From Acidobacteriota bacterium (GTDB lineage Bacteria > Acidobacteriota > Terriglobia > Terriglobales > Acidobacteriaceae): a stretch of DNA of 14,111 nt. The notes beneath the pieces are model-generated. The model was not told the DNA's origin. It searched no databases and was given only the letters and a program-made list of their open reading frames with translations. Position 1 is the stretch's first letter. Every line of letters begins with the position of its first letter. The stretch covers positions 1 through 14,111 of the forward strand of contig JAJYBW010000036.1 in NCBI GenBank assembly GCA_021778815.1, in the 5' to 3' direction. Shown here in pieces: positions 1-5,928 of this stretch. Made by a program: the position numbers and the translations under genes.

Positions 1-78
1 GCGAACGCACTGGCGCCGATCTTTCAGCGAGCGGGCGTATTCCAGTCTCAGCTCCAGCGTTAGGACCGCGATGTGCAT
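1..78 (-). CDS. DUF503 / YlxP-like protein, N-terminal 26 codons (partial)
   Basis: Reading the minus strand from the ATG at 78-76 gives a protein beginning MHIAVLTLELRLEYARSLKD, followed by RRQCVR at the window edge. A short beta strand (IAVLTLEL) followed by the SLKD+R motif is the hallmark of the DUF503 family, which includes Bacillus YlxP. These are small proteins of about 90-100 residues, often encoded near infB and rbfA and thought to be linked to ribosome or RNA biology. Only the start is visible and the rest lies left of the window. No Shine-Dalgarno sequence precedes the ATG; instead a TATCAT box (minus strand, 84-89) ends 5 nt before it, so the mRNA may be leaderless. Family assignment rests on this N-terminal motif alone. 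The plus-strand reading of the same bases is also open but resembles nothing I know. Confidence 0.8.
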   Translation of the reverse strand, partial: MHIAVLTLELRLEYARSLKDRRQCVR

Positions 79-243
79 GGAAAATGATACGGCGTCGGAC
101 CGGTCTGCGGCGACATTCGGCCCTTCGCTTTCGATTTTTGCGGGTGAAACCCGACGCTGCCTCGGCAAGCAACAGTCCTTTGTCGATGCGCTTCCTAATG
201 GGTAGAAGGCGATCGAACCACATCGCTTCGGGAGGATACAAAC

Positions 244-1149
244 TTGAAAGCAGTTCAATTGCATGCGTACGGCGGAGTCGATCAGTTGTTCTATGAAGAT
301 GTACCCGAGCCGAAACCAGGCACCGGCGAAATCTTAGTCAAGGTGGCCGCGACCAGCCTCAATCCAGTCGATTGGAAGTTGCGGCGTGGGGATCTAAAGA
401 ATGCGATGCCGCTGCAACTACCCGCAATCCTGGGCCGCGATGTTGCCGGCACGGTCGTGTCGCTTGGTTCAGGAGCCCAGGGATTTCAGTCCGGCGATCG
501 CGTCATGGGCCTGGTCAATCGAGCGTATGCCGAATATCTCGTAGCGAAGCCAGAGGATCTGACGCGCATTCCAGATGGTTTGGACACCGAAAACGCCGCT
601 GCGCTGCCTCTGGTGCTGCTGACGGGTTCGCAATTGATTGAAGACGGCGTGCAGCCTAAATATGGACAAACTGTGCTGATTACCGGTGCTGTCGGCAGCG
701 TGGGCCGCACCGCCGTGTATGTCGCGCGGAAGTATGGAATGAAAGTAATTGCCGGTGTCAAAGCCAATCAGCGCAAAGATGCGAAGGCGCTCAACGCCGA
801 TCAGGTTGTGGCTATCGACGACGATAAGGCAATCGCAGCGCTGGGGCAGGTGGACGCCATCGCGGACACGGTGGGCCACGATGTCATCCAGGCATTGATG
901 CCGCACATTCGGCCCAATGGAGTTCTTGCTACCGTGGTGGGTGCGCCTGCCGGTTCAGAGGGAAGAAGCTTTCGCGTGCAGCAAGTATGGGCTCATCCGG
1001 ATTCAAAACGGCTGCACGAATTGGCCGAAGCCGTTGCCAGGGGGGAGTTCTCCATTCCCATCGCGAAAAAAATGAAGTTGTCTCAGGCTCGCGAAGCGCA
1101 AACAACGGCGGAAGCGGGAGGAGTGGCCAAGATACTCCTGATCCCATAA
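244..1149 (+). CDS. NADP-dependent quinone oxidoreductase-like protein (medium-chain dehydrogenase/reductase)
   Basis: A 301-residue protein of the zinc-free medium-chain dehydrogenase/reductase superfamily, predicted to reduce quinones or activated alkenes with NADPH in the cytosol. The GroES-like N-terminal domain carries SLNPVDWKLRRG (about 38-49) and GRDVAGTV (64-71). The Rossmann domain carries the nucleotide-binding loop ITGAVGSVGRTAV (146-158). The Cys/His zinc ligands of alcohol dehydrogenases are absent, which favours the quinone-reductase branch. The start is TTG at 244, chosen because GGAGG at 231-235 lies 8 nt upstream and the protein begins with the usual MKAVQLH. It is divergent from the DUF503 gene and convergent with the HU gene, so it appears monocistronic. 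The exact substrate cannot be read from the sequence. Confidence 0.9.
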   Translation: MKAVQLHAYGGVDQLFYEDVPEPKPGTGEILVKVAATSLNPVDWKLRRGDLKNAMPLQLPAILGRDVAGTVVSLGSGAQGFQSGDRVMGLVNRAYAEYLVAKPEDLTRIPDGLDTENAAALPLVLLTGSQLIEDGVQPKYGQTVLITGAVGSVGRTAVYVARKYGMKVIAGVKANQRKDAKALNADQVVAIDDDKAIAALGQVDAIADTVGHDVIQALMPHIRPNGVLATVVGAPAGSEGRSFRVQQVWAHPDSKRLHELAEAVARGEFSIPIAKKMKLSQAREAQTTAEAGGVAKILLIP

Positions 1150-1186
1150 GGAATCTCGGTGGCTCTGCGCACACCGTCCGCGGCCA

Positions 1187-1248
1187 CGATTCCATTCAGC
1201 CGTGATTGAGTGCAATCAGGTTCAGTCATTCACGGCTGGATGGGATCG
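1187..1248 (+). terminator. Long 19-bp stem-loop after the oxidoreductase gene
   Basis: Bases 1187-1205 pair with 1230-1248 over 19 consecutive positions. The core is CAGCCGTGA (1197-1205) with TCACGGCTG (1230-1238). Two of the outer pairs are G-T, which are acceptable in plus-strand RNA but become A-C mismatches in minus-strand RNA. The loop is 24 nt. The structure starts 37 nt after the oxidoreductase stop codon, so a role in 3'-end formation or mRNA stabilisation of that transcript is the simplest reading. No U-run follows, so it is not a textbook intrinsic terminator. Confidence 0.45.
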
Positions 1249-1281
1249 GAGTGTGTCGAAAGTTGCGGCCTCTGCGCATTT

Positions 1282-1312
1282 CGAATTCCGTCCGCGAATT
1301 GGATGGAATTCG
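1282..1312. terminator. 12-bp stem-loop abutting the HU gene stop codon
   Basis: CGAATTCCGTCC (1282-1293) pairs with GGATGGAATTCG (1301-1312), with one G-T pair and a 7-nt loop. It touches the stop codon of the minus-strand HU gene (1313-1315), where a transcription terminator or 3'-end stabiliser would lie. No T-rich tract follows on either strand. Its right arm resembles that of the hairpin at 1187-1248 (both contain GGATGG). Confidence 0.4.
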
Positions 1313-1660
1313 CTACGCCGAAGGAGCGCTCTCGGCGGATTGCTCCGAGGCGGGTGGTGCAGCTTTCTCTTCGCTGCTGGCAGCCTGATGGTTGACCAGG
1401 TCGCGCAAATCCTTGCTGGGCTTGAAGTAGGGTACCCGTTTTGAGGGAACTTCGACGCGCGCGCCCGTCTTTGGGTTACGGCCAATGCGGGGATTGCGCT
1501 GCCGCGTGCGGAAGCTGCCGAATCCGCGGATTTCGATCTTATCGCCGGAGCGCAAAGCAGCTACAACGGAATCAAAGATGGTCTCGATGATCGTCTCCGC
1601 GTCGGTACGCGTCAGATCCCCCAGTCGCATTACGTCCACTACAAGATCGGCTTTGGTCAT
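1313..1660 (-). CDS. HU/IHF-family nucleoid DNA-binding protein
   Basis: A 115-residue histone-like protein that binds and bends DNA, acting as a dimer in the nucleoid. Residues 1-90 form the standard fold: the helical N-terminal half (MTKADLVVDV onward), then the signature GFGSFRTRQRNPRIGRNPKTG spanning about 46-66, including the intercalating proline (P64) at the tip of the beta arm. Residues 91-115 are an added tail rich in Ala, Ser, Pro and Glu (EEKAAPPASEQ), beyond the usual 90-100 residue length. The start at 1660 is preceded by GGAG in an AAGGAGAAAGG stretch. It lies 67 bp downstream of sppA on the same strand, so co-transcription is likely. HU, IHF-alpha and IHF-beta cannot be told apart with certainty; automated pipelines often call such proteins IHF subunit beta. 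Confidence 0.93.
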   Translation of the reverse strand: MTKADLVVDVMRLGDLTRTDAETIIETIFDSVVAALRSGDKIEIRGFGSFRTRQRNPRIGRNPKTGARVEVPSKRVPYFKPSKDLRDLVNHQAASSEEKAAPPASEQSAESAPSA

Positions 1661-1727
1661 GAACAGGCCCTTTCTCCTTCAGAGTATAGGATGCGTGCTG
1701 GGGTTTCCGCATCGACATCACAACAAC

Positions 1728-2672
1728 TTATTGCCACAGAAAGTAAAACCCGGGACTTTTCTCCAGCAGCGACTGCATCTCCTCTGGACTGGGAAAGGCC
1801 AGCTTGGAATCTGCCCCGAGCATCAGGTCCAACAGGCCGGGATGCGGTTCGCGGGGGCGAACAATCGCCGGCTCTCCTTTTATACCTACAGTGCGCGCTG
1901 TGTCCAATAGTGCCTCGCGAAAGCCCCCGTACTGGTCGATCAGATGCAATGGCAGGGCCTGCTGACCGGTCCAGACCTGCCCAGTTGCCAGGGTTTGAAT
2001 GTCTTTTACTCGCAGCCGTCTCCCTGTTGCCACGTCCTGAATAAATTGCGCATGCATGTTGTCAATCAAGCCTTGAAAGTAGGCCTGCTCTGCCGGCGTC
2101 AGGTCGCGGGTTGGCGAGCCTGCATCCTTCAGCGCGCCGGCTTTCAGAATCACATTCTTGAGCTTCGCCCATTTCAACAGGTCACCGTAATTGATCCACT
2201 CCATAATGACGCCCACGCTGCCGACGATGCTGGCCTGGTTGGCATAAATCTTGTCCGTGCCCGTGGCGATATAGTACGCCCCACTGGCGCCCACACTTTC
2301 AATGGATGCCACAATGCGCTTCTTGTGGTGGGTGCGAATGCGCAAGACCTCGTGATAAATCTCCTGCGAAGCTGCCGCGCCGCCGCCCGGCGAATCGATA
2401 TGCAGAATGATCGCCTTGACGGAATCGTCGTTGGCAAATTTCTCCAATTGCTCATCGGTCTTGTCGGCCGACAGGATCACGCCCTTCAGGTCCACCACGG
2501 CAATTTTGCCGGAACCGAATCCGTCAAATCCGGAGGCGGTGCCGCCGGAAGATCGCATGACGTGCCATGCCGCTGTCCACATCAGCGCAACAAACAGCAC
2601 AAATAGGCCGCCTACCAGGCTGAGCCAAAACCAGAAGGAATGTCCGCGGGTCGTCTCGGTTTGCACGTCCAT
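1728..2672 (-). CDS. sppA: Signal peptide peptidase SppA, 36-kDa type
   Basis: A 314-residue membrane-anchored serine protease that degrades cleaved signal peptides. One transmembrane helix spans about 12-34, with the catalytic domain outside the cytoplasm. The fold shows HIDSPGGG (91-98), the nucleophile motif SVGASGAYYIA with Ser130, and the general-base motif ALKDAGSP with Lys182. The Ser-Lys spacing of 52 equals that of Bacillus subtilis SppA (Ser147/Lys199), so this is the short, single-domain, Ser-Lys dyad type. The start is ATG at 2672-2670. No Shine-Dalgarno sequence precedes it; an extended -10 box (TGCTACACT) ends 7 nt upstream, which suggests a leaderless mRNA. The HU gene follows 67 bp downstream on the same strand. 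Confidence 0.93.
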   Translation of the reverse strand: MDVQTETTRGHSFWFWLSLVGGLFVLFVALMWTAAWHVMRSSGGTASGFDGFGSGKIAVVDLKGVILSADKTDEQLEKFANDDSVKAIILHIDSPGGGAAASQEIYHEVLRIRTHHKKRIVASIESVGASGAYYIATGTDKIYANQASIVGSVGVIMEWINYGDLLKWAKLKNVILKAGALKDAGSPTRDLTPAEQAYFQGLIDNMHAQFIQDVATGRRLRVKDIQTLATGQVWTGQQALPLHLIDQYGGFREALLDTARTVGIKGEPAIVRPREPHPGLLDLMLGADSKLAFPSPEEMQSLLEKSPGFYFLWQ

Positions 2673-2679
2673 ACGGGGG

Positions 2680-2688
2680 AGTGTAGCA
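2680..2688 (-). promoter_or_regulatory. Extended -10 promoter element of sppA
   Basis: On the minus strand the bases read TGCTACACT: a TG dinucleotide, one spacer base and a -10-like TACACT. The hexamer ends 7 nt before the sppA ATG, which would put the transcription start at or next to the A of the start codon. No good -35 hexamer is visible, as is common for extended -10 promoters. Confidence 0.4.
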
Positions 2689-2738
2689 CCGGAATGGCTG
2701 GATCACATCCATCGAACACCCCGCGATCCGCAACGAGA

Positions 2739-2767
2739 TTGCAGAATTGCTACGCTTCCACCATAAT
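2739..2767 (+). promoter_or_regulatory. Predicted sigma70-type promoter of the glycosyltransferase gene
   Basis: TTGCAG (2739-2744) and CATAAT (2762-2767) are separated by exactly 17 nt. The -10 matches the consensus at 5 of 6 positions, the -35 at 3 of 6. Transcription would start near 2774 and give a leader of about 130 nt that includes the 14-bp repeat array before the ATG at 2905. Confidence 0.4.
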
Positions 2768-2836
2768 TGGTGCAGACTCCGCGCCCGGCATGCAGCATTC
2801 TCCTCTTGTCCTGAATTGCGCACCGCCCGAATTCGG

Positions 2837-2906
2837 CATGTGACGCCCGGCATCTGACGACCAGCATCTGACGACCAGCATCTGACGACCAGCATCTGAC
2901 GACCAT
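2837..2906. repeat. 14-bp tandem repeat running into a start codon
   Basis: Unit CATCTGACGACCAG occurs perfectly three times (2851-2864, 2865-2878, 2879-2892). A fourth copy (2893-2906) has only its last base changed (G to T), and a degenerate first copy (2837-2850) has three mismatches. The units are contiguous. The changed last base of the final unit forms the AT of the glycosyltransferase ATG (2905-2907). The unit length is not a multiple of three and the array contains no Shine-Dalgarno sequence. Confidence 0.95.
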
Positions 2907-3708
2907 GGATCAGCCGCAATACAGCATCGTAATACCGGCATTCAACGAGCAGGCGCGCATCGGCGCGACCCTCGATCGGGTGACGGAGTGCATCCGGGCC
3001 CACGGCTGGACCGCGGAGGTGTTGGTGGTAAATGACGGCTCCCGCGACCAGACGGCGGCGATCGTTGCGTCGGCAGCGATGAAACATCCCAATATTCGAC
3101 TGATCGAGAATCCTGGCAATCGCGGTAAAGGCTACTCCGTCCGCAGCGGCATGCTGCAGGCGCGAGGCGCGATCGTCATGTTTACCGATGCTGATCTGTC
3201 CGCCCCGATTGAAGAGGCGGAGTTGTTGTTTGCCGCCATCGCCAATGGGGCTGACGTTGCTATTGGTTCGCGATGGCTGGATGTGTCTCGTCAAACACTT
3301 CGCCAACCCGTTTATCGCCGCTTCTTCGGGCGCTGCTTCAACTGGCTCACGCGACTGATTATGAACCTTCCTTTGGCCGACACGCAATGCGGCTTTAAAG
3401 CATTTCGCAGGGAAGCGGCGCAAACCATCTTCCTCCGGCAGCGCATTGAGCGTTGGGGATTTGATCCAGAGATTCTCTATATCGCCCTGCGCTTGGGCAT
3501 GCGGATTGACGAGGTCCCCGTCACCTGGGGGCATGACGAGCGCTCGCGCATCAGCTACCTGAAAGACGGTCTGAAAATGCTCGAGGATTTGTTGAAGGTC
3601 CGCTTCTACTCGCTGGCCGGGTACTATCGCGCCGGCCCGTGCGAGGAAGATGGGCTGGGCGGCTGCGGCTGTGGCAAAAAGAGCGCAGCTCGGGTTGCCA
3701 AAACCTGA
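2905..3708 (+). CDS. GT2-family glycosyltransferase, polyprenyl(dolichyl)-phosphate glucosyltransferase-like
   Basis: A 267-residue GT-A-fold glycosyltransferase resembling dolichyl-phosphate beta-glucosyltransferase (Alg5/DPG-synthase group). It is predicted to move a sugar from a nucleotide donor to a membrane polyprenyl phosphate for envelope glycan assembly. It starts with the typical YSIVIPAFNE (6-15), followed by NDGSRD (43-48), the metal-binding TDADLS (94-99), DTQCGFKAF (159-167) and ERWGFDPEIL (182-191). No C-terminal transmembrane helices are present, so it is probably peripheral to the membrane. The short tail is Gly/Cys rich (GGCGCGKK). The ATG at 2905 fits the family N-terminus and an in-frame stop lies at 2869, but no Shine-Dalgarno sequence precedes it because the upstream DNA is a tandem repeat. 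Donor and acceptor are inferred from family resemblance. Confidence 0.88.
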   Translation: MDQPQYSIVIPAFNEQARIGATLDRVTECIRAHGWTAEVLVVNDGSRDQTAAIVASAAMKHPNIRLIENPGNRGKGYSVRSGMLQARGAIVMFTDADLSAPIEEAELLFAAIANGADVAIGSRWLDVSRQTLRQPVYRRFFGRCFNWLTRLIMNLPLADTQCGFKAFRREAAQTIFLRQRIERWGFDPEILYIALRLGMRIDEVPVTWGHDERSRISYLKDGLKMLEDLLKVRFYSLAGYYRAGPCEEDGLGGCGCGKKSAARVAKT

Positions 3709-3712
3709 CCGA

Positions 3713-3752
3713 CGTTCTCCGATGAAAATTCCAAGCCGGCTCGAAGAGAACG
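3713..3752. terminator. Weak inverted repeat between convergent genes
   Basis: CGTTCTC (3713-3719) can pair with GAGAACG (3746-3752) around a 26-nt loop that itself contains the palindrome AGCCGGCT. It sits between the glycosyltransferase stop codon and the zinc-ribbon gene stop codon, where a bidirectional terminator would be expected. The large loop and lack of a U-tract make this tentative. Confidence 0.25.
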
Positions 3753-3756
3753 AAAT

Positions 3757-4023
3757 TTAGTGTGCGGGTACCGGCGATTGCCGCCGATGCGTGGTGCCGA
3801 ATCGTCGCCGCTTCGTCGCCGCTGACAATTGAACGCCCTCGTCGCTGTCCATCGTCAGGGTCCAGTCGCGGGCACACTTTCCGCAAAGCCAATAGTGTTC
3901 TAACAGTTGAAATGGGTTGGAACCTGGTTTCGAGCTATTTTTGCGAGAGAAAAGAAATACCTTGCCCTCGCGCAAATAATGGAGAGGTTTGTTGCAATCC
4001 GGATTGGTGCAATGACTCAACAT
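3757..4023 (-). CDS. Small zinc-ribbon-like protein (hypothetical)
   Basis: An 88-residue protein with two cysteine pairs, CTNPDC (Cys5/Cys10) and CGKC (Cys47/Cys50), and histidines at 4 and 15. The arrangement suggests one zinc-binding ribbon closing around about 40 residues. The middle (HYLREGKVFLFSR) looks like a beta hairpin, and the C-terminus is basic (KRRRFGTTHRR). There is no signal peptide or membrane helix, so it is probably cytosolic. The start at 4023 is supported by AAGGAG about 11 nt upstream. Single-domain proteins of this style are familiar as hypothetical proteins in Acidobacteriota, but I cannot name a function; nucleic-acid or protein binding is only a guess. It stands alone, converging with the glycosyltransferase. 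Confidence 0.75.
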   Translation of the reverse strand: MLSHCTNPDCNKPLHYLREGKVFLFSRKNSSKPGSNPFQLLEHYWLCGKCARDWTLTMDSDEGVQLSAATKRRRFGTTHRRQSPVPAH

Positions 4024-4354
4024 GCCAGAGGAAACTCCTTCGCTGTAGGGGAGAAGTAGGTAGGAGTTCTCAGAACAACTTTGTGAAGCGGACCGAAGTG
4101 ATTCTGCCTAGAACTTCTATTTTCGTACTCATTTAGTTGGACGCTGAAGTGGAGCGCGGGGTTAGCCCGTCCGGTGGTATGCCGAGGCAGTACTATCGCA
4201 CGAATGAGGAGAGATCGAGTCTGCGATCAACTGAGAAGATAAAGAACTTAAAACCTGTCCCGGCCCTTGCTGGCTTGCATCGCAGCAGCGTGGGTGGCCA
4301 ATGAATCGTCCGGAGCAAGGATCTCTGATACCCTCGCTCCGGTTCCGGCGGTGC
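4024..4354. other. Intergenic region without a recognisable gene
   Basis: This stretch separates two minus-strand genes and should contain the promoter of the zinc-ribbon gene and the 3' end of the DinB gene. I see no convincing coding sequence. Two small dyads, GTTCTCAGAAC (4066-4076) and TAGAACTTCTA (4109-4119), lie upstream of the zinc-ribbon gene and could be operator half-sites, but they match no operator I can name. Confidence 0.6.
4310..4342 (-). terminator. Candidate terminator of the DinB-family gene
   Basis: CCGGAGC (4310-4316) pairs perfectly with GCTCCGG (4336-4342). Three more inner pairs are possible after one mismatch (4318-4320 with 4332-4334). It lies 12 nt downstream of the minus-strand DinB stop codon, in the right place for transcript termination. 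The following minus-strand sequence is only weakly T-rich. Confidence 0.35.
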
Positions 4355-4936
4355 CTACTTGCCCATAGGGCGGCTGGATGGCGGCACGATGCCATTCATG
4401 CGCAGATATTCCACCAACTGACCGAAGTGATCGTTCATATGAATGATGGCGAATGCCATGATTCCCCCGCGGGTCGTGATTCCATCCACGGGTTTCACCG
4501 CTTCCATGGCATTCTGCGGCGTCAGCGTCGCAATGGCGCGATGTCCGAATGCGAATGAATCCTTCAATCCCTGGACGAGTTGTTCTTTCGTCTTCATGTT
4601 TTTGAAAGTCTGCCGATCCGGTGGTTGGATGGAAGCGGCGGCACCGAACATAGAGTAGTTGGCCACAATCACGTGCTGCACCTGCTGCCCGAAGGTCCGC
4701 ACGCCCTTGAAATCTCCCTTGGTGGGAGCAAAATTGAATTTGTCGGCGGGCATAGCTTCCACCAGCGGAACCAGCTCTCCCTCGACCATGCTCAACAACT
4801 GATCGACCACCTGCGCCGGCGTGGTCGTCGCAGCCGCCGCGGCGGTCGTATCTGCTTGTGCCTGGATCGGAGGCATGGTCCACAGTCCGGCAACGGCCAG
4901 GATGGCGGAAAGTACGGCCAGATTTCTGATTCTCAT
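4355..4936 (-). CDS. Exported DinB-family protein
   Basis: A 193-residue protein with an N-terminal signal peptide (MRIRNLAVLSAILAVAGLWT, cleavage probably after AQA at about 28), then an Ala/Thr-rich linker and a DinB-type four-helix bundle from about 40. The DinB metal triad is visible as His88 (QQVQHVIVANY), His166 and His170 (IIHMNDHFGQ). The closing LRMNGIVPP is also typical. DinB relatives include mycothiol- and bacillithiol-dependent transferases, but the periplasmic forms common in Acidobacteriota have no known reaction. The ATG at 4936 is preferred over an in-frame TTG at 4966 because AAAGGA lies about 7 nt upstream and the signal peptide then starts correctly. It appears monocistronic. 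Confidence 0.85.
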   Translation of the reverse strand: MRIRNLAVLSAILAVAGLWTMPPIQAQADTTAAAAATTTPAQVVDQLLSMVEGELVPLVEAMPADKFNFAPTKGDFKGVRTFGQQVQHVIVANYSMFGAAASIQPPDRQTFKNMKTKEQLVQGLKDSFAFGHRAIATLTPQNAMEAVKPVDGITTRGGIMAFAIIHMNDHFGQLVEYLRMNGIVPPSSRPMGK

Positions 4937-5184
4937 TGAGAGTCCTTTGGGTACGAAAGTTTCCAACGCCTGAGCGTAGCAGAGCGAATGATGTGCGGCA
5001 AGCAGCTTTCATCCCCACCCATCGAACACTCTTCTTGTTTCCAAGACTCCAGGGCTGCCGTCGAATGGTGTGGGGAAGGGCGGTCGCGGTGAGACCGTGG
5101 CCGTGTCCACTCACCCTCGTTGAGGATTTTTCTCGACGGCCTGCTGATCTGGTTCCGAGCCGCGGGAACTTCCTCCAGTAATAC

Positions 5185-5207
5185 ATTAGAGATATCGCCT
5201 ATCTAAT
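5185..5207. promoter_or_regulatory. AT-rich imperfect dyad, possible operator
   Basis: ATTAGAGATA (5185-5194) and TATCTAAT (5200-5207) form an inverted repeat with a 2-nt bulge and a 5-nt centre. It stands out as AT-rich against a GC-rich background and lies upstream of the small membrane-protein gene. It could be bound by a dimeric repressor; no regulator can be named. Confidence 0.25.
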
Positions 5208-5465
5208 AGTTGGTATGACTCTTATTGCTCTCTTGTGAGTCGCCGTCTGCGTCGCGAGTTCTGCATTCAATAAGGTGGAGAGTCTTCCAGCGGATTCGTC
5301 GTCAGGGGCATGGCATGTACGCCCTACTGAAAACGAGATTGTGGATGGTGCGCAGACCTTTGCACATCGATAAACTTCTCGCCTGCAAATTCTTGAAAAG
5401 AGACCTCTACCCAGAATTCAGATTTAGGACGCGTTTTCCGCAACTGAAATGACTCCCGAATGCAT

Positions 5466-5481
5466 CTCTATTCTGATAGAG
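5466..5481 (+). promoter_or_regulatory. Stem-loop in the leader of the small membrane-protein gene
   Basis: CTCTAT (5466-5471) pairs perfectly with ATAGAG (5476-5481) across a TCTG loop. The stem ends 6 nt before the AAAGGAG ribosome-binding site (5488-5494). It could stabilise the 5' end or modulate translation; the short AT-rich stem makes the effect uncertain. Confidence 0.3.
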
Positions 5482-5501
5482 TTTGCGAAAGGAGTAACCC
5501 A

Positions 5502-5780
5502 ATGGAACAGGAATTGACTTGGTTGCGAGCGCTGGCAGCAGGGTCCTTGGTTGCCGGAGCTGCATTGTTGCTGACCGGACGAAAGAAGGCTGCGCTGACA
5601 GCTTCGGGTTTGGGAGCAGCCGTCATCCTATCCGAGGATCCGGAAGCGATGAAGGAACTGTGGAAGCACGTTCCCAATTTGCTACAGGACGGTCATGAGA
5701 TGTTGGGTCGCCTGGAAGGCGTCCTCGACGGCATTACCGAGCAGGGTGGTCGCGTCCGGCAATTAGTGCGGCGAGCCTAA
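5502..5780 (+). CDS. Small membrane protein of unknown function
   Basis: A 92-residue protein that I do not recognise by name. The N-terminal half has one clear hydrophobic helix (about 8-25, ALAAGSLVAGAALLL), a basic GRKKA turn, and a second weaker hydrophobic stretch (about 32-44). The C-terminal half is an amphipathic, charged helical segment (DPEAMKELWKHVPNLLQ onward) ending in Arg-rich VRQLVRRA. The ATG at 5502 is chosen because AAAGGAG ends 7 nt upstream; an in-frame ATG at 5460 lacks a ribosome-binding site and would put a polar segment first. It is probably an inner-membrane hairpin with a cytosolic tail, transcribed alone and converging with the Gln-rich gene. Confidence 0.7.
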   Translation: MEQELTWLRALAAGSLVAGAALLLTGRKKAALTASGLGAAVILSEDPEAMKELWKHVPNLLQDGHEMLGRLEGVLDGITEQGGRVRQLVRRA

Positions 5781-5862
5781 ATAGAATCCATTCCCCGTGG
5801 TTCCCCCCAAAGAAACCTGGTCGTAGGCTTCCTGCAGAAGTGACCCTCACGAACGGCTGGCG

Positions 5863-5913
5863 GAGGCGCGTGGCAGAACGTCGCGCCTCGCAGTTTCTAT
5901 TACAGTCTTTTTT
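5863..5913. terminator. Terminator-like hairpin between convergent genes
   Basis: GAGGCGCG (5863-5870) pairs perfectly with CGCGCCTC (5882-5889) around an 11-nt loop. A run of six T lies at 5908-5913. The 18-nt gap between stem and T-run is longer than in a textbook intrinsic terminator, but the stem is strong and lies between two gene ends (5780 plus, 5929 minus), so it may serve both. Confidence 0.5.
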
Positions 5914-5928
5914 CCCGTTGGAACAAAT

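Larger units (their letters stand above)
4937..5501. other. Divergent intergenic region (565 bp) without a convincing gene
   Basis: This region lies between the divergent DinB and small membrane-protein genes and should carry both promoters. Open frames here (for example 5225-5452, plus) have no Shine-Dalgarno sequence and no recognisable protein features. Two structured sites are visible: an imperfect dyad at 5185-5207 (ATTAGAGATA with TATCTAAT) and a stem-loop at 5466-5481 just before the downstream ribosome-binding site. Confidence 0.55.

Noticed and set aside
1..63. Open plus-strand frame ending in TAG at 61-63, read as the end of an upstream gene
   Set aside because: The minus strand of the same bases gives a recognisable DUF503 N-terminus; the plus-strand residues resemble nothing known.
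84..296. 70-codon plus-strand open frame
   Set aside because: Arg/Ser-rich composition, no ribosome-binding site, and it overlaps the well-supported oxidoreductase start.
2837..2906. Possible CRISPR array
   Set aside because: Units are 14 bp and contiguous with no spacers and no cas genes; it is a simple tandem repeat.
4248..5186. 312-codon minus-strand open frame
   Set aside because: It covers the DinB gene in another frame; its residues lack any domain and it has no ribosome-binding site.
5225..5452. 75-codon plus-strand frame in the intergenic region
   Set aside because: No ribosome-binding site, arginine-rich noise-like composition.
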